A DNA stretch of 64,000 bases from Singulisphaera sp. GP187 (GTDB lineage Bacteria; Planctomycetota; Phycisphaerae; Phycisphaerales; SM1A02). Each line of letters starts with the position of its first letter. The first letter of the stretch is position 1. Below the pieces are notes generated by a model, which did no database searches, had not been told where the DNA came from, and was given only the letters and a program-made list of their open reading frames with translations. This document shows, piece by piece, positions 8,664-18,459 of the stretch. The DNA lies in the NCBI GenBank assembly GCA_945868805.1, contig CAMBMO010000003.1, positions 124,001-188,000 of the forward strand, read 5' to 3'. The position numbers and the translations under genes are program-made.

Positions 8664-10787
8664 CTGAAACAGATCCTTCAATCACTGAAAACTGGAGCGA
8701 CCGAAGTCGCCGATGTGCCTCGCCCCGCATCCAAACGAGGACACTTGCTGATCCGCACATCGCGCACGCTCGTCTCCGTTGGCACCGAACGGATGATGGT
8801 CGACTTCGGCAAGGCGGGGTGGATTTCGAAGGCTCGTCAGCAACCCGACAAGGTTCGCATGGTGCTCGACAAGATGAAGACCGATGGGATTCTGCCGACG
8901 ATCGAAGCCGTCTTCAGCAAATTGGATCAGCCCCTTCCACTGGGATACTGCAACATCGGGACGGTCGAAGAGGTCGGTGCGGGAGTCGCTGGATTTCAAG
9001 TGGGAGATCGAGTCGCATCCAATGGCAAGCATGCCGAGTTTGTGTGCGTGCCGATCAATCTCTGCGCAAAAGTTCCTGAAAGCGTGACGGATGAAGAGGC
9101 GGCATTCACCGTGCTTGGATCGATCGCCTTGCAGGGAATCCGACTCGTCGCTCCGACGCTCGGTGAAGCAGTCGTGGTCACCGGGATGGGGCTCATCGGC
9201 ATCGTGACGGCACAACTCTTGCGTGCACATGGCTGCCGAGTACTCGGGATCGACTTCGATCCGAAAAAGCTAGAGATCGCCCGCAAGTTCGGCGTGGAGA
9301 CAGTCGATCTTTCCACGGGGCAGGATCCAGTCGCCGCTGCCGAGCACTTCTCGCGAGGGCGCGGGGTCGATGCGGTCATCGTGACCGCGGCGACCAAGAG
9401 CAGTGAACCGATGCATCAAGCTGCGCTGATGTGCAGGAAGCGCGGGCGCATCGTGCTCGTCGGCGTCGCGGGTCTCGAACTTTCGCGCGATGATTTCTTT
9501 AAGAAAGAGATCACCTTTCAAGTCTCATGCTCGTATGGTCCAGGTCGCTACGACCCGAGTTACGAGGAGGGTGGCCAGGACTATCCGGTCGGGTATGTCC
9601 GCTGGACCGAGCAGCGCAATTTTGAAGCAGTGCTCGACATGATGGCGGACGGACGACTCGATTCGAAGCCACTTGTTTCGCATCGCTTCTCGATCGAGAA
9701 CGCAGCGGCTGCGTACGAAGTGGTCGGCGGATCGGAACCATCGCTCGGAATCGTGCTCGAGTATCCGCGTTCGACCGCGATCGGTCACGAACTCGATGGG
9801 AGGACCATCGCACTCTCCCGCGATCGGCAAGGCATCCGTGGCGACGGTCGAGCGTCTGTCAGTTTCATCGGAGCGGGCAATTACGCGACGGGCGTATTGA
9901 TGAAGGCGTTCAAAGCAACCGGAGCTCGACTTCGGAGCGTCGCATCGAGTGCTGGCGTCAGCGGACTGCACGCAGGCCGCAAGTTTGGATTTGAAAGCAC
10001 GACAACGGACACGGCATCACTCTTTTCGGATGTAGAGACGAACGCGGTCGTCGTCACGACTCGCCATGACAGCCATGCCGACTTCGTGCTGAAGGCGATC
10101 GCAAGTGGCAAGCATGTCTTCGTCGAGAAGCCGCTCTGCCTGACGATCGACGAATTGGACGAGATCGAGAACGCGGTGGCGGGCGCTCGTCCCAAGACGC
10201 TCTTGATGGTCGGATTCAATCGTCGCTTCGCTCCCCAAGTTCAGAAGGTCAAACAGTTGCTTGGGGCATCGCCAGGTCCGAAATCTTTCGTGATGACCGT
10301 CAATGCTGGATCGATCCCTGCAGATCACTGGACGCAAAGCGTTGAGCAAGGCGGAGGTCGTATTGTCGGCGAGGGGTGTCACTTCATCGATTTGCTTCGG
10401 TTTCTCGCTGCGTCTCCGATCGAATCGCACGCCTGCGCTCGAATGAAATCCGCAACAGGCGACACGGTCACGATCACGCTGAACTTTGCGGATGGATCGC
10501 TCGGTACGGTGCACTACTTCGCCAATGGCTGCAAGGCGTTTCCGAAGGAACGATTGGAAGTCTTCGCCGGTGGAGCGGTGCTCCAACTCGACAACTTCCG
10601 AAAGTTGAAGGGTTTCGGTTGGCCGGGATTCAGCAAACTGAATCTGTGGACGCAGAACAAGGGCCAGGGCGAGTGTGCGAAGGCGTTTATCGAAGCAATC
10701 AAACAGGGCGGTGCTCCACCGATTCCGGTCGACGAAGTATTCGAAGTCGCACGTGTCAGCATTCAGATTTCGCAATCGAACCTATGA
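8664..10787 (+). CDS. Bi-domain oxidoreductase: zinc-type alcohol dehydrogenase fused to Gfo/Idh/MocA dehydrogenase
   Basis: About 707 residues. Residues 1-370 are a medium-chain dehydrogenase (LVSVGTERMMVDFGKAGW, PLGYCNIGTVEEVG, cofactor motif VVVTGMGLIGIV). Residues 390-707 are a Gfo/Idh/MocA oxidoreductase (VSFIGAGNYATGV, HVFVEKPLCLTIDEL). This fused family is common in polysaccharide loci and presumably makes a nucleotide-sugar intermediate. Homologues as I recall them begin MKQ(I/V)LQ; here the matching residues KQILQSLKTG are preceded by CTG at 8664, and an in-frame stop lies at 8646. The next possible start, GTG at 8715, would remove the first strand. CTG is therefore the likely start. 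The stop overlaps the wecB start (ATGA). Confidence 0.88.
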   Translation: MKQILQSLKTGATEVADVPRPASKRGHLLIRTSRTLVSVGTERMMVDFGKAGWISKARQQPDKVRMVLDKMKTDGILPTIEAVFSKLDQPLPLGYCNIGTVEEVGAGVAGFQVGDRVASNGKHAEFVCVPINLCAKVPESVTDEEAAFTVLGSIALQGIRLVAPTLGEAVVVTGMGLIGIVTAQLLRAHGCRVLGIDFDPKKLEIARKFGVETVDLSTGQDPVAAAEHFSRGRGVDAVIVTAATKSSEPMHQAALMCRKRGRIVLVGVAGLELSRDDFFKKEITFQVSCSYGPGRYDPSYEEGGQDYPVGYVRWTEQRNFEAVLDMMADGRLDSKPLVSHRFSIENAAAAYEVVGGSEPSLGIVLEYPRSTAIGHELDGRTIALSRDRQGIRGDGRASVSFIGAGNYATGVLMKAFKATGARLRSVASSAGVSGLHAGRKFGFESTTTDTASLFSDVETNAVVVTTRHDSHADFVLKAIASGKHVFVEKPLCLTIDELDEIENAVAGARPKTLLMVGFNRRFAPQVQKVKQLLGASPGPKSFVMTVNAGSIPADHWTQSVEQGGGRIVGEGCHFIDLLRFLAASPIESHACARMKSATGDTVTITLNFADGSLGTVHYFANGCKAFPKERLEVFAGGAVLQLDNFRKLKGFGWPGFSKLNLWTQNKGQGECAKAFIEAIKQGGAPPIPVDEVFEVARVSIQISQSNL

Positions 10788-11896
10788 CCATGATCGAACA
10801 CCCAACAATCGACATCATCGCCGGAGCTCGTCCAAATTTCATGAAGATCGCGCCGATCATCGGAGCGATCGAGTCCAGCCAGGCGCGGGGCGGTCGACTG
10901 CAATATCGACTGATCCATACTGGGCAGCACTACGACGCGAAAATGTCGGGAGATTTTTTTACGCAGTTGGGGATTCCGGCGCCGCATGTCAATCTCGAAG
11001 TGGGTTCAGGAACTCAGGCTGAACAGACTTCGGCGATCATGACTCGGTACGAGAAGCTGTTAATCGAGAAGCGCAGCGATCTGTGTCTCGTGGTTGGCGA
11101 TGTGACTTCGACCATGGCGTGTGCCATCGCCGCGCAGAAATTGTGCGTGCAGGTCGCGCATGTCGAAGGTGGGATTCGCTCTGGTGATTGGACGATGCCC
11201 GAGGAAATCAATCGCATGGTCACTGACGCGATCACGAACCTTTTCTTCACGACCAGCGAAGTCGCGAACGGCAATCTGCGCCGAACGGGCGTGACCGACG
11301 ATCGCATCTTCTTTGTCGGCAACACGATGATCGACACGTTGCTTGCGAACATGTCGCGTCTCCAACAGCCGACATTTTGGGAAGAGCTTGGACTTGTGGA
11401 GAAGCGCTATCTCGTGCTCACACTGCACCGACCCAACAATGTCGACGGAGAAAACACGCTCGCCGCAATGTTGCGAGCGGTTGGCGATGGCGCCCGTGGA
11501 ATGCCAGTCGTCTTTCCAGTCCACCCCCGAACGGCGAAGACGCTCCAATCGATCGCCAATCTCTCATCGAACTTCCACTTCGTCGATCCGCAGCCCTACT
11601 TGGAGTTCAATTATCTCGTGAAGCATGCGAAGGCCGTCATCACCGACTCGGGTGGGATCACAGAGGAGACAACGGTCATGGGAGTTCCTTGCATGACACT
11701 GCGCAATTCGACCGAGCGTCCGGAAACCGTCACGATGGGGACGAACGAACTCCTCGGCACCGATCCAGCCGCGCTCGCGCCTGCGCTTGATCGACTCTTT
11801 GCGGGCGATTGGAAGCGAGGCGCGATCCCGCCCCTCTGGGATGGAAAGACTGGCGCACGCATCGTGGAGGTGCTCGAAAAACTGTTCGCGCGTTAA
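10784..11896 (+). CDS. wecB: UDP-N-acetylglucosamine 2-epimerase (non-hydrolysing)
   Basis: About 370 residues. It interconverts UDP-GlcNAc and UDP-ManNAc. Motifs visible are ARPNFMKIAP, HTGQHYDAKMSG, HVEGGIRSGDWTMPEEINR and the C-terminal DSGGITEETTVMGVP with TERPETV. Canonical family members read HVEAGLRS where this reads HVEGGIRS, a mild change. ATG 10784 overlaps the upstream TGA by the ATGA arrangement, implying translational coupling with the bi-domain oxidoreductase; the pair may supply a ManNAc-derived sugar such as a uronate (inference). Confidence 0.95.
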   Translation: MTMIEHPTIDIIAGARPNFMKIAPIIGAIESSQARGGRLQYRLIHTGQHYDAKMSGDFFTQLGIPAPHVNLEVGSGTQAEQTSAIMTRYEKLLIEKRSDLCLVVGDVTSTMACAIAAQKLCVQVAHVEGGIRSGDWTMPEEINRMVTDAITNLFFTTSEVANGNLRRTGVTDDRIFFVGNTMIDTLLANMSRLQQPTFWEELGLVEKRYLVLTLHRPNNVDGENTLAAMLRAVGDGARGMPVVFPVHPRTAKTLQSIANLSSNFHFVDPQPYLEFNYLVKHAKAVITDSGGITEETTVMGVPCMTLRNSTERPETVTMGTNELLGTDPAALAPALDRLFAGDWKRGAIPPLWDGKTGARIVEVLEKLFAR

Positions 11897-11958
11897 GCGA
11901 TCTGGATCTCACACCGATTCGTCCCGAGGATTCTCGGGCAAGACCTACTCTTCCACCC

Positions 11959-13581
11959 GTGGCATCGATCAGTCAATACTGGCACACGATTCGTCACCTC
12001 CGAGCGAGTCAGTTGTATCGACGCGCATGGTTTCGGCTCATTCAACCGCGCGTCGATCTTCGCGAAGCGCCTCCGCAGCGACGAGTGACGGGCGCGTGGG
12101 TCGAGCCAGTTGCAAAAGATCGAAGCCTTCTCGGGGTTTCCACCGTGTCGTTCTTGGGCGAAACTCGCGACGTCGCGAACGCGCGTTGCTGGAACGATCC
12201 GTCGTCTGGCAAGCTCTGGCTCTACAACCTTCACTACTTCGACGACCTCTCTGGATCCTCCACGCCGCAACAGCGCAAGTTGCAAGAGGACTTCACGCTC
12301 CGATGGATTGCCGAGAATCCGCCGGCTCTTGGTTGTGGGTGGGATCCCTACCCGACCTCGCTTCGAATCGTCAATTGGATCAAGCGGGGGCGAGCAGAAA
12401 GCGCGATTCCCGGAATCGAAATGCAGAGTCTCGCGGTGCAGTGTCGCTGGCTCGCGAAGCGAGTCGAGCATCACCTGCTAGCGAATCACCTCTTTGTCAA
12501 TGGCAAGGCGCTCGTCTTTGGAGGACTCTTCTTTGACGGGCCTGAGGCGGACCAATGGCTCGATCAAGGACTCGGAATCCTCAAGCAGGAGATCCCCGAA
12601 CAGATTCTCTCAGATGGTGGACATTTCGAGCGGAGCCCGATGTACCACGCAATCGTCCTCGAGGACCTTCTCGATTTGATCAACGCCAGCAATGGTTGGC
12701 ATGGTCGAATTCCGGAAGCGATTGTCGAAGGGTGGAAGGACTCCGCCCGTGCGATGCTGGACTGGCTCTCGCGAATGGTGCATCCAGATGGAGAGTTCGC
12801 ATTCTTCAATGACTGCGCATTCGCAATCGCGCCAACGCTCGCCCAACTTCGCGCCTACGCAACTCGACTGGGGATTTCGAGCTCGGCTCGTGCGCTCGCA
12901 TCAATGCACCGGATTGGATCTTCTGGATATGCGAGAGCTGAGAGCGGATCTGCCGTTTTGATCGCGGACGTTGCTCCAATCGGACCGGAGTATCAGCCTG
13001 GTCACGCACACGCGGACACACTTTCGTTCGAGCTTTCGATCCATGGACGCCGTGTGCTCGTGAATTCAGGAACTTCGACCTATGCGATCGGTTCACAGCG
13101 CGCGCACGAGCGGTCAACCCGAGCGCACAACACGGTGGAAATCGACGGATGCGATTCAAGCGAGGTCTGGGGGGGATTCCGAGTCGCGCGTCGAGCTCAT
13201 GTGATCAGCTCCTCGTTCGCAGAGACGGACGGTTCCATCGTCATCACAGGCGCACACGACGGTTACCGACGATTGCGCGGTCGGCCTGTGCACTTGAGAG
13301 AGTGGCGACTCTCAGCGAATCGCCTCGTCATCGTTGACTCGATCAGCGGGCGATTCACGACCGCAGTCGCTCGGTTGTACCTGCACCCATCGATTGTGCA
13401 GGTCGGCCCCCACGCGGTGCGACTCCCGACCGGGGAGCAGTTACTCTTCGCCGTTCATGGAGGTTGCTTGAACATTGAAACTGCATCGTGGCATCCGCAA
13501 TTCGGTCTCGCGCAGGCAAATCTGTGCGTCGTGCTCCGAATGTCCGAATCAACGATGACAACGGAATTGCAGTGGGCGTGA
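11959..13581 (+). CDS. Heparinase II/III-family protein
   Basis: About 540 residues. An alpha-helical toroid-like N-terminal half (YNLHYFDDL, NPPALGCGWDPYPTSLRI, HHLLANHLFVNGKAL) is followed by the Hepar_II_III beta domain with GHAHADTLSFELS and VLVNSGTSTYAIG. Characterised members are polysaccharide lyases, but this Wza/GT-neighbour subtype is also found inside biosynthetic loci, where its role is not established. No signal peptide is visible, so it may be cytoplasmic. GTG 11959 is chosen because family sequence begins there; the frame runs open back to 11809 inside wecB. The next gene starts 1 nt after its stop. Confidence 0.85.
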   Translation: MASISQYWHTIRHLRASQLYRRAWFRLIQPRVDLREAPPQRRVTGAWVEPVAKDRSLLGVSTVSFLGETRDVANARCWNDPSSGKLWLYNLHYFDDLSGSSTPQQRKLQEDFTLRWIAENPPALGCGWDPYPTSLRIVNWIKRGRAESAIPGIEMQSLAVQCRWLAKRVEHHLLANHLFVNGKALVFGGLFFDGPEADQWLDQGLGILKQEIPEQILSDGGHFERSPMYHAIVLEDLLDLINASNGWHGRIPEAIVEGWKDSARAMLDWLSRMVHPDGEFAFFNDCAFAIAPTLAQLRAYATRLGISSSARALASMHRIGSSGYARAESGSAVLIADVAPIGPEYQPGHAHADTLSFELSIHGRRVLVNSGTSTYAIGSQRAHERSTRAHNTVEIDGCDSSEVWGGFRVARRAHVISSSFAETDGSIVITGAHDGYRRLRGRPVHLREWRLSANRLVIVDSISGRFTTAVARLYLHPSIVQVGPHAVRLPTGEQLLFAVHGGCLNIETASWHPQFGLAQANLCVVLRMSESTMTTELQWA

Positions 13582-13582
13582 T

Positions 13583-16015
13583 ATGCACATTCTCTTTCTG
13601 ACGGACAATTTTCCTCCCGAAGTCAACGCTCCTGCGTCGCGCACATTCGAACACTGTCGCGAGTGGGTGAAGAACGGTCAGCGGGTCACTGTCATTACGG
13701 GAGCGCCGAATTTTCCAAAGGGAAAGGTCTTCGACGGCTATCGAAACAAGATCTGGCAGGTCGAGGAAATGGAGGGAATCCGGGTCATTCGAGTCTGGAC
13801 ATACATCACGGCAAACGAAGGGTTTCAGCGCCGCATTCTGGACTACATCAGCTACATGGTGAGCGCCGTACTCGCGGCGGTTTTTGTGCGCAAGGTGGAC
13901 ATCGTCATCGGAACATCGCCGCAGTTTTTCACGGCGGTCGCGGCGTGGATCGTCAGCGTCTACAAGCGTCGGCCGTTCGTCTTCGAACTGCGCGACTTGT
14001 GGCCGGAATCGATTCGAGTCGTCGGAGCGATGAAAGACTCCTGGGCGCTCCACATGCTGGAGCGCGTCGAGCTGTTCTTGTATCGGCGCGCATTTCGGAT
14101 TGTTTCGGTGACGCACGCATTCAAGCGGAATCTCATTGCTCGGGGTATCAAAGCGACCAAGATCCGCGTCGTCACCAACGGAGTCGACATCTCGCGATTT
14201 ACGCCGCAGAGTCGCGATCAGCAACTCGCGGCCGACCTTGGACTTGAGGGGAAGTTCGTCGCCGGCTACATCGGTACTCATGGACTCGCGCACGCGCTTG
14301 AGACGGTGTTGGATGCCGCGCACATTGCCCAGATGGAGGGCGACGATTCGGTCGGATTCGTCTTTCTCGGTGACGGTGCACGAAAATCAGAACTCAAGCG
14401 CAGAGCGGTTGAATTGGGACTTCGCAACGTGCGATTTGTCGATTCGGTCGCGAAAGATGAAGTTCCGCGCTACTGGGCGTTGCTCGATGTCGCCATCATC
14501 CACTTGCGTCGTACTCCTCTCTTCGAAACGGTGATCCCGAGCAAGCTCTTCGAATGCATGGGCATGGGAATTCCTGTTCTGCACGGCGTCGCAGGCGAGT
14601 CGGCCGAAATTGTCGAACGGGAGCAGGTCGGAATCCCGTTCGTGCCGGAGGACTCGAAGGAACTTCTAGCGTCCTTGCGTCATCTGCAGACTGATCGAGA
14701 GCTCTACTCCCGGTTTCAGGCGAATGGTCTCATCGCTGCGCGCAAGTACGACCGAACGACGCTGGCACTCAAGATGCTTGAAGCGCTCCAGGGAATCAAG
14801 ATTCTGCTCCTGAATCAGGCATTCTGGCCAGACGTCGTGGCGACGGCACAGCATGCTGATGACCTCGCGCGATATCTCGCGTCGCACGGCGATGATGTGT
14901 CGGTTGTCGCAAGTCGATCGATCTATGGCGAGAGCGGTTCTTCGCTTCCCAAGCGTGACGAACGCGAGGGGATTGAGATTTACCGCGTTGGTCTACAGCT
15001 CTTTGGAAAGCGTGGCATTACGCCGCGCATCTTTGACTTCGCGTTGTTCTATCTCGCGGCCGCGTGGCGCTGTCTCATCATTCAGAAGCACGATGTCGTC
15101 GTTTGTTTCACAACGCCTCCATTCATTGCGTCGGTCGGTGTCCTCTTAAAGTGGATGAAGGGCACCCGAATGGTCTACTGGACGATGGATCTCTATCCAG
15201 AAGTCGCCGGCGCGGCAGGCGTCTTGAAGCACGGCGGAGTCTTTTGGAAAGTCTTTCGTTGGATCGATCGTTCGTGCCTTCGCAACTGCGACCAAGTCGT
15301 CACGCTCGGAAGTTTCATGCGGGATCGCGTCATCGAGAAAGGGGCTGATCCAGATCGCGTGCAGATGATTTCGGTTTGGAGCGGCGCAGAATCGTTCGAA
15401 GATCGACCCAGAGAAGCGAATCCAATCCGCCAAGAGTGGGGGATCGGTGATCGATTCACCGTCGTGTATGTTGGGAATTTCGGTCTCGGGCACGACATGG
15501 AGGCGATCGCAGGCGCAGTCGAAAGGCTCAAGCACAACGACTCGATCCGGTGGCTCTTCGTCGGAGATGGTCACGCCAAGAAGTCCCTCGAACAACGTGT
15601 TGCGGCATGCGAAGCAAGCAATGTGATCATCAAGGGATATCAGTCGAGGGATCTGCTCGCTGATGTGCTTGATCTCGGAGATTCACACCTCGTGAGCCTT
15701 CTTCCAGGTTGGGAAGGGTTGATTGTCCCGAGCAAGTTTTTTAGCGTTCTCGCTGCGGGAAAGCCTGTGCTGTGGATTGGCCCCCAGCGGAGCGAATGCG
15801 TTTCGATCATCGACGAGATCAAGTGTGGGTTTCAGTGCGCCGCAGGGGATGGCGAGTCACTCGCGAAAGAAATCGAGTTTCTGGCGAGCCACCGCGAAGA
15901 ATCAGTTGAGATGGGGCGACGTGGACGGGCCGTCTATGAAGCGAGATATTCGTCCGAGCATGCTTGCAAAGCGTGGCGTGAGGTGCTGTACGCGACTTCG
16001 CGACCGCAGGCTTAA
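13583..16015 (+). CDS. Tandem fusion of two GT4-type glycosyltransferases
   Basis: 810 residues. Residues 1-400 form one complete GT4 enzyme of the WcaI/WbuB type (ILFLTDNFPPEVNAPASRT, FELRDLWPESIR, VVTNGVDISRFTP, IPSKLFECMGMGIPVL). Residues 410-810 form a second one (KILLLNQAFWPDVVATAQH, WTMDLYPEVAGAAGVLK, VVYVGNFGLGHDMEAI, IVPSKFFSVLAAGKPVL). Both carry the C-terminal nucleotide-sugar site with a Glu or similar residue. The junction reads LEALQGIKILLL with no stop and no internal start, so the fusion is real at the sequence level. It presumably adds two successive sugars or acts in alternation on one acceptor (inference). ATG 13583 follows the upstream stop by 1 nt. Confidence 0.9.
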   Translation: MHILFLTDNFPPEVNAPASRTFEHCREWVKNGQRVTVITGAPNFPKGKVFDGYRNKIWQVEEMEGIRVIRVWTYITANEGFQRRILDYISYMVSAVLAAVFVRKVDIVIGTSPQFFTAVAAWIVSVYKRRPFVFELRDLWPESIRVVGAMKDSWALHMLERVELFLYRRAFRIVSVTHAFKRNLIARGIKATKIRVVTNGVDISRFTPQSRDQQLAADLGLEGKFVAGYIGTHGLAHALETVLDAAHIAQMEGDDSVGFVFLGDGARKSELKRRAVELGLRNVRFVDSVAKDEVPRYWALLDVAIIHLRRTPLFETVIPSKLFECMGMGIPVLHGVAGESAEIVEREQVGIPFVPEDSKELLASLRHLQTDRELYSRFQANGLIAARKYDRTTLALKMLEALQGIKILLLNQAFWPDVVATAQHADDLARYLASHGDDVSVVASRSIYGESGSSLPKRDEREGIEIYRVGLQLFGKRGITPRIFDFALFYLAAAWRCLIIQKHDVVVCFTTPPFIASVGVLLKWMKGTRMVYWTMDLYPEVAGAAGVLKHGGVFWKVFRWIDRSCLRNCDQVVTLGSFMRDRVIEKGADPDRVQMISVWSGAESFEDRPREANPIRQEWGIGDRFTVVYVGNFGLGHDMEAIAGAVERLKHNDSIRWLFVGDGHAKKSLEQRVAACEASNVIIKGYQSRDLLADVLDLGDSHLVSLLPGWEGLIVPSKFFSVLAAGKPVLWIGPQRSECVSIIDEIKCGFQCAAGDGESLAKEIEFLASHREESVEMGRRGRAVYEARYSSEHACKAWREVLYATSRPQA

Positions 16016-16017
16016 TC

Positions 16018-16854
16018 TCACGAGGGTATTCCCATCTCCGCTGCGATCTTTCGCCGTATTTGGGAGAAGTATCCGGCCTTCATACGCGCAAAGGTGAACC
16101 CCGCAGTTCCGTCGAGGATTCCGAGTTTCCAAATCCATGAGTACAAGAAGTAGCTCGGCGCGAGCCACCAGCTCGTCAGGCTCTGGTACTTGCGTCGCTG
16201 CGCATGTGTGAAGTGAGATGACTCGCCTGGAGTCTTTCGGAGCGTGATGTACCGACGCGCCTCCCATGACGAATACTGCTCATGTCGTGCGATGTAAGCA
16301 TCCATCCCCTTGAAATCCTGATGGTCGACGAGCGTGGTGAGTTCCCCGACTGATCCCTTGAGAATTGGATGCTCGTGGACTTCCATGTCGAGCCCGCTCC
16401 ATCGCTCTTCGTCGATGCGTTCGTAGATTCCGCTCCCGACTTTGAAGATGGGAAGTTTGATCTGGGGAACCCCGTACTTCAGTCGTTTCCCGAGAAAATA
16501 GTTCGCATACACGACGCGAAATCCGACATGACTCGTTGTCGGCAGCACCCGCTCGAGTTCGTCGACGAATTCGGGCGAAACATATTCATCTGCATCCAAG
16601 AAGAACACCCACGGAGTCGAGGGGGGATGGTTCGTTAGGAGCCAGTTTCGCTTCTTGGGAAAGCGGCCGTCCCAGCAGAATTCGACGAGTTCGCATCCCC
16701 GCGACCGGGCAATTTCCCGCGTGCCGTCGTCACTGTTCGAATCGACGACGATGACTTTCGCAAATCGGCCGAGCCGATCCAAGCACAACGAAAGATTCTT
16801 CTCCTCGTTCTTGACAGGAATCACCACCGTCACGGGCAACTTGGTCGCATCCAT
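16018..16854 (-). CDS. Glycosyltransferase family 2
   Basis: About 278 residues with a GT-A fold. The start reads PVTVVIPVKNEEKNLSLCL, followed by VIVVDSNSDDGT, FPKKRNWLL and the DXD-like metal site FFLDADEYVSPEF. The KKRNW and DADE features resemble the WaaE/KdtX-like branch of GT2. The frame is open to 16989, but that stretch is Arg/Ser-rich and overlaps cysS; the ATG at 16854 is used. It converges tail to tail with the GT4 fusion (2 nt apart) and is divergent from cysS (26 nt). Confidence 0.88.
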   Translation of the reverse strand: MDATKLPVTVVIPVKNEEKNLSLCLDRLGRFAKVIVVDSNSDDGTREIARSRGCELVEFCWDGRFPKKRNWLLTNHPPSTPWVFFLDADEYVSPEFVDELERVLPTTSHVGFRVVYANYFLGKRLKYGVPQIKLPIFKVGSGIYERIDEERWSGLDMEVHEHPILKGSVGELTTLVDHQDFKGMDAYIARHEQYSSWEARRYITLRKTPGESSHFTHAQRRKYQSLTSWWLAPSYFLYSWIWKLGILDGTAGFTFARMKAGYFSQIRRKIAAEMGIPS

Positions 16855-16880
16855 GTCGGAGCGACATACTATCGACCCCA

Positions 16881-18443
16881 ATGACCATCCGCGCTTTCTC
16901 TCTCCACAACACATTGACCCGACAACTGGAGCGCTTCGCGCCGATCGACGAGCAAGGTCGACGCGTGACTTTCTACTCCTGCGGGCCAACGGTCTATGAC
17001 GACGCGCATGTCGGCAACTTCCGGTCGTTTCTGAATGCGGACATTCTCCGAAGAACCCTCGACTTCATTGGCTATTCGGTCCGCCATGTCATGAACATCA
17101 CGGATGTTGGTCACATGACTGACGACGCCGATGCGGATGGCGGTGGCGAGGACAAGATGGCGGTCGCCGGAAGACGAATCGCAGAGGCGAAGAAGTCGGG
17201 GCGACTTCCCGCCGGCGTCGACATTGATCCTCGCGATTCCCTCGCGATTGCGGATTTCTATGCGGGTCGATTCATTGATGATGCTCGCACGCTCGGACTG
17301 AAGGTCGCGGAAGAGTCCGCCACCGACCCAACGCTCATGCCGCGCCCGACGAGGTGCATTCCGCAGATGATCGCGCTTGTCGAGCGACTGATCGCGCGAA
17401 ACCACGCGTATGTCGCGCAGGACGGAGTCGTCTATTTCGATGTTCGATCATTCTCCGCCTATGGAAATCTCTCGGGCAACACACTCGATGCTCTGCGCGA
17501 AGGCGCAGGAGAGCGCATCTCGGCGAGCAATCAGTCATTCAAGAAGGATCCAGCCGATTTTATGTTGTGGAAGCCCGACGCCGCGCATGTGATGAAGTGG
17601 GATTCGCCATGGGGAGCGGGCTATCCAGGATGGCATCTCGAGTGCAGTGCGATGGCAGCCGAGTACCTCGGCGAAGAGATCGATATCCATTCGGGCGGCG
17701 AGGACAACATCTTTCCTCATCACGAATGCGAGATCGCGCAAAGTCGATGTGGATTTGGTCGGCCATCATTCGCACACATGTGGTTCCACACCCGGCATCT
17801 CGTCGTGGAGGGCGAAAAGATGTCCAAATCGAAGGGGAACTTCTTCACCGTCCGCGATGTTCTCGCCCGAGGGGTTACGCCGGCGGCACTTCGACTTGAA
17901 CTTGTCCGGATGCACTATCGAACGAACGCCAATTTCACGTGGCAGGGTCTCAAGGACTGCCAACGCCAGATCGATCGATGGTCGCGCGCGCGCGCGGCGC
18001 TCGAACGGCAGGTCGCTGCAGGGGTCGTCGCGAGTGGCGCTCGTGTCGGACCGTATGCGGTCGCGCTCGAACAGTTCACGGTGGCGATGTGCGACGACTT
18101 GAATGTCGGGCGTGCGATCGCCGCTGTGAACACTGCAGTCGGCGATTCGCCTGACGGCGCAGCATCGGATGTCTCTGCTTGCGACGAGCTTGCTGCGCTC
18201 GAGCGGATGAACCAAGTGCTCGGGGTTTTCGAGCGGAACACGGTCGTTCATGACGCTGGAACAGGATCGTCCGATCAAGCCGCGACGGAGTTCAGTTCGA
18301 AGGTCGAGTCACTCATTGCCGCGCGCGCATCTGCTCGCGCAGCGAAAGACTGGGCTGCGGGCGATCGCTTTCGAGACGAGATCGCCGCACTGGGGGTCCA
18401 GATCAAGGACGGGCCGCAGGGGACGACTTGGACGAGGTCATGA
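16881..18443 (+). CDS. cysS: Cysteinyl-tRNA synthetase
   Basis: 520 residues, slightly above the usual 460-500. Zinc and active-site residues begin YSCGPTVYD with Cys34, the HIGH-type motif is HVGN at 43-46, further zinc ligands are in GWHLECS and HHECE, and the KMSKS motif is present exactly ([10 protein letters not shown]). An acidic, Gly-rich insert ([10 protein letters not shown]) after the HVGN region accounts for some of the extra length. It charges tRNA-Cys in the cytoplasm. coaE follows 16 nt downstream. Confidence 0.97.
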   Translation: MTIRAFSLHNTLTRQLERFAPIDEQGRRVTFYSCGPTVYDDAHVGNFRSFLNADILRRTLDFIGYSVRHVMNITDVGHMTDDADADGGGEDKMAVAGRRIAEAKKSGRLPAGVDIDPRDSLAIADFYAGRFIDDARTLGLKVAEESATDPTLMPRPTRCIPQMIALVERLIARNHAYVAQDGVVYFDVRSFSAYGNLSGNTLDALREGAGERISASNQSFKKDPADFMLWKPDAAHVMKWDSPWGAGYPGWHLECSAMAAEYLGEEIDIHSGGEDNIFPHHECEIAQSRCGFGRPSFAHMWFHTRHLVVEGEKMSKSKGNFFTVRDVLARGVTPAALRLELVRMHYRTNANFTWQGLKDCQRQIDRWSRARAALERQVAAGVVASGARVGPYAVALEQFTVAMCDDLNVGRAIAAVNTAVGDSPDGAASDVSACDELAALERMNQVLGVFERNTVVHDAGTGSSDQAATEFSSKVESLIAARASARAAKDWAAGDRFRDEIAALGVQIKDGPQGTTWTRS

Positions 18444-18459
18444 TTCGAGGCGTGCGCCT

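Noticed and set aside
14780-14830. GT4 fusion considered as a missed stop between two genes
   Set aside because: No stop is present, no start codon sits at the beginning of the second domain, and reading frame and codon use are continuous.
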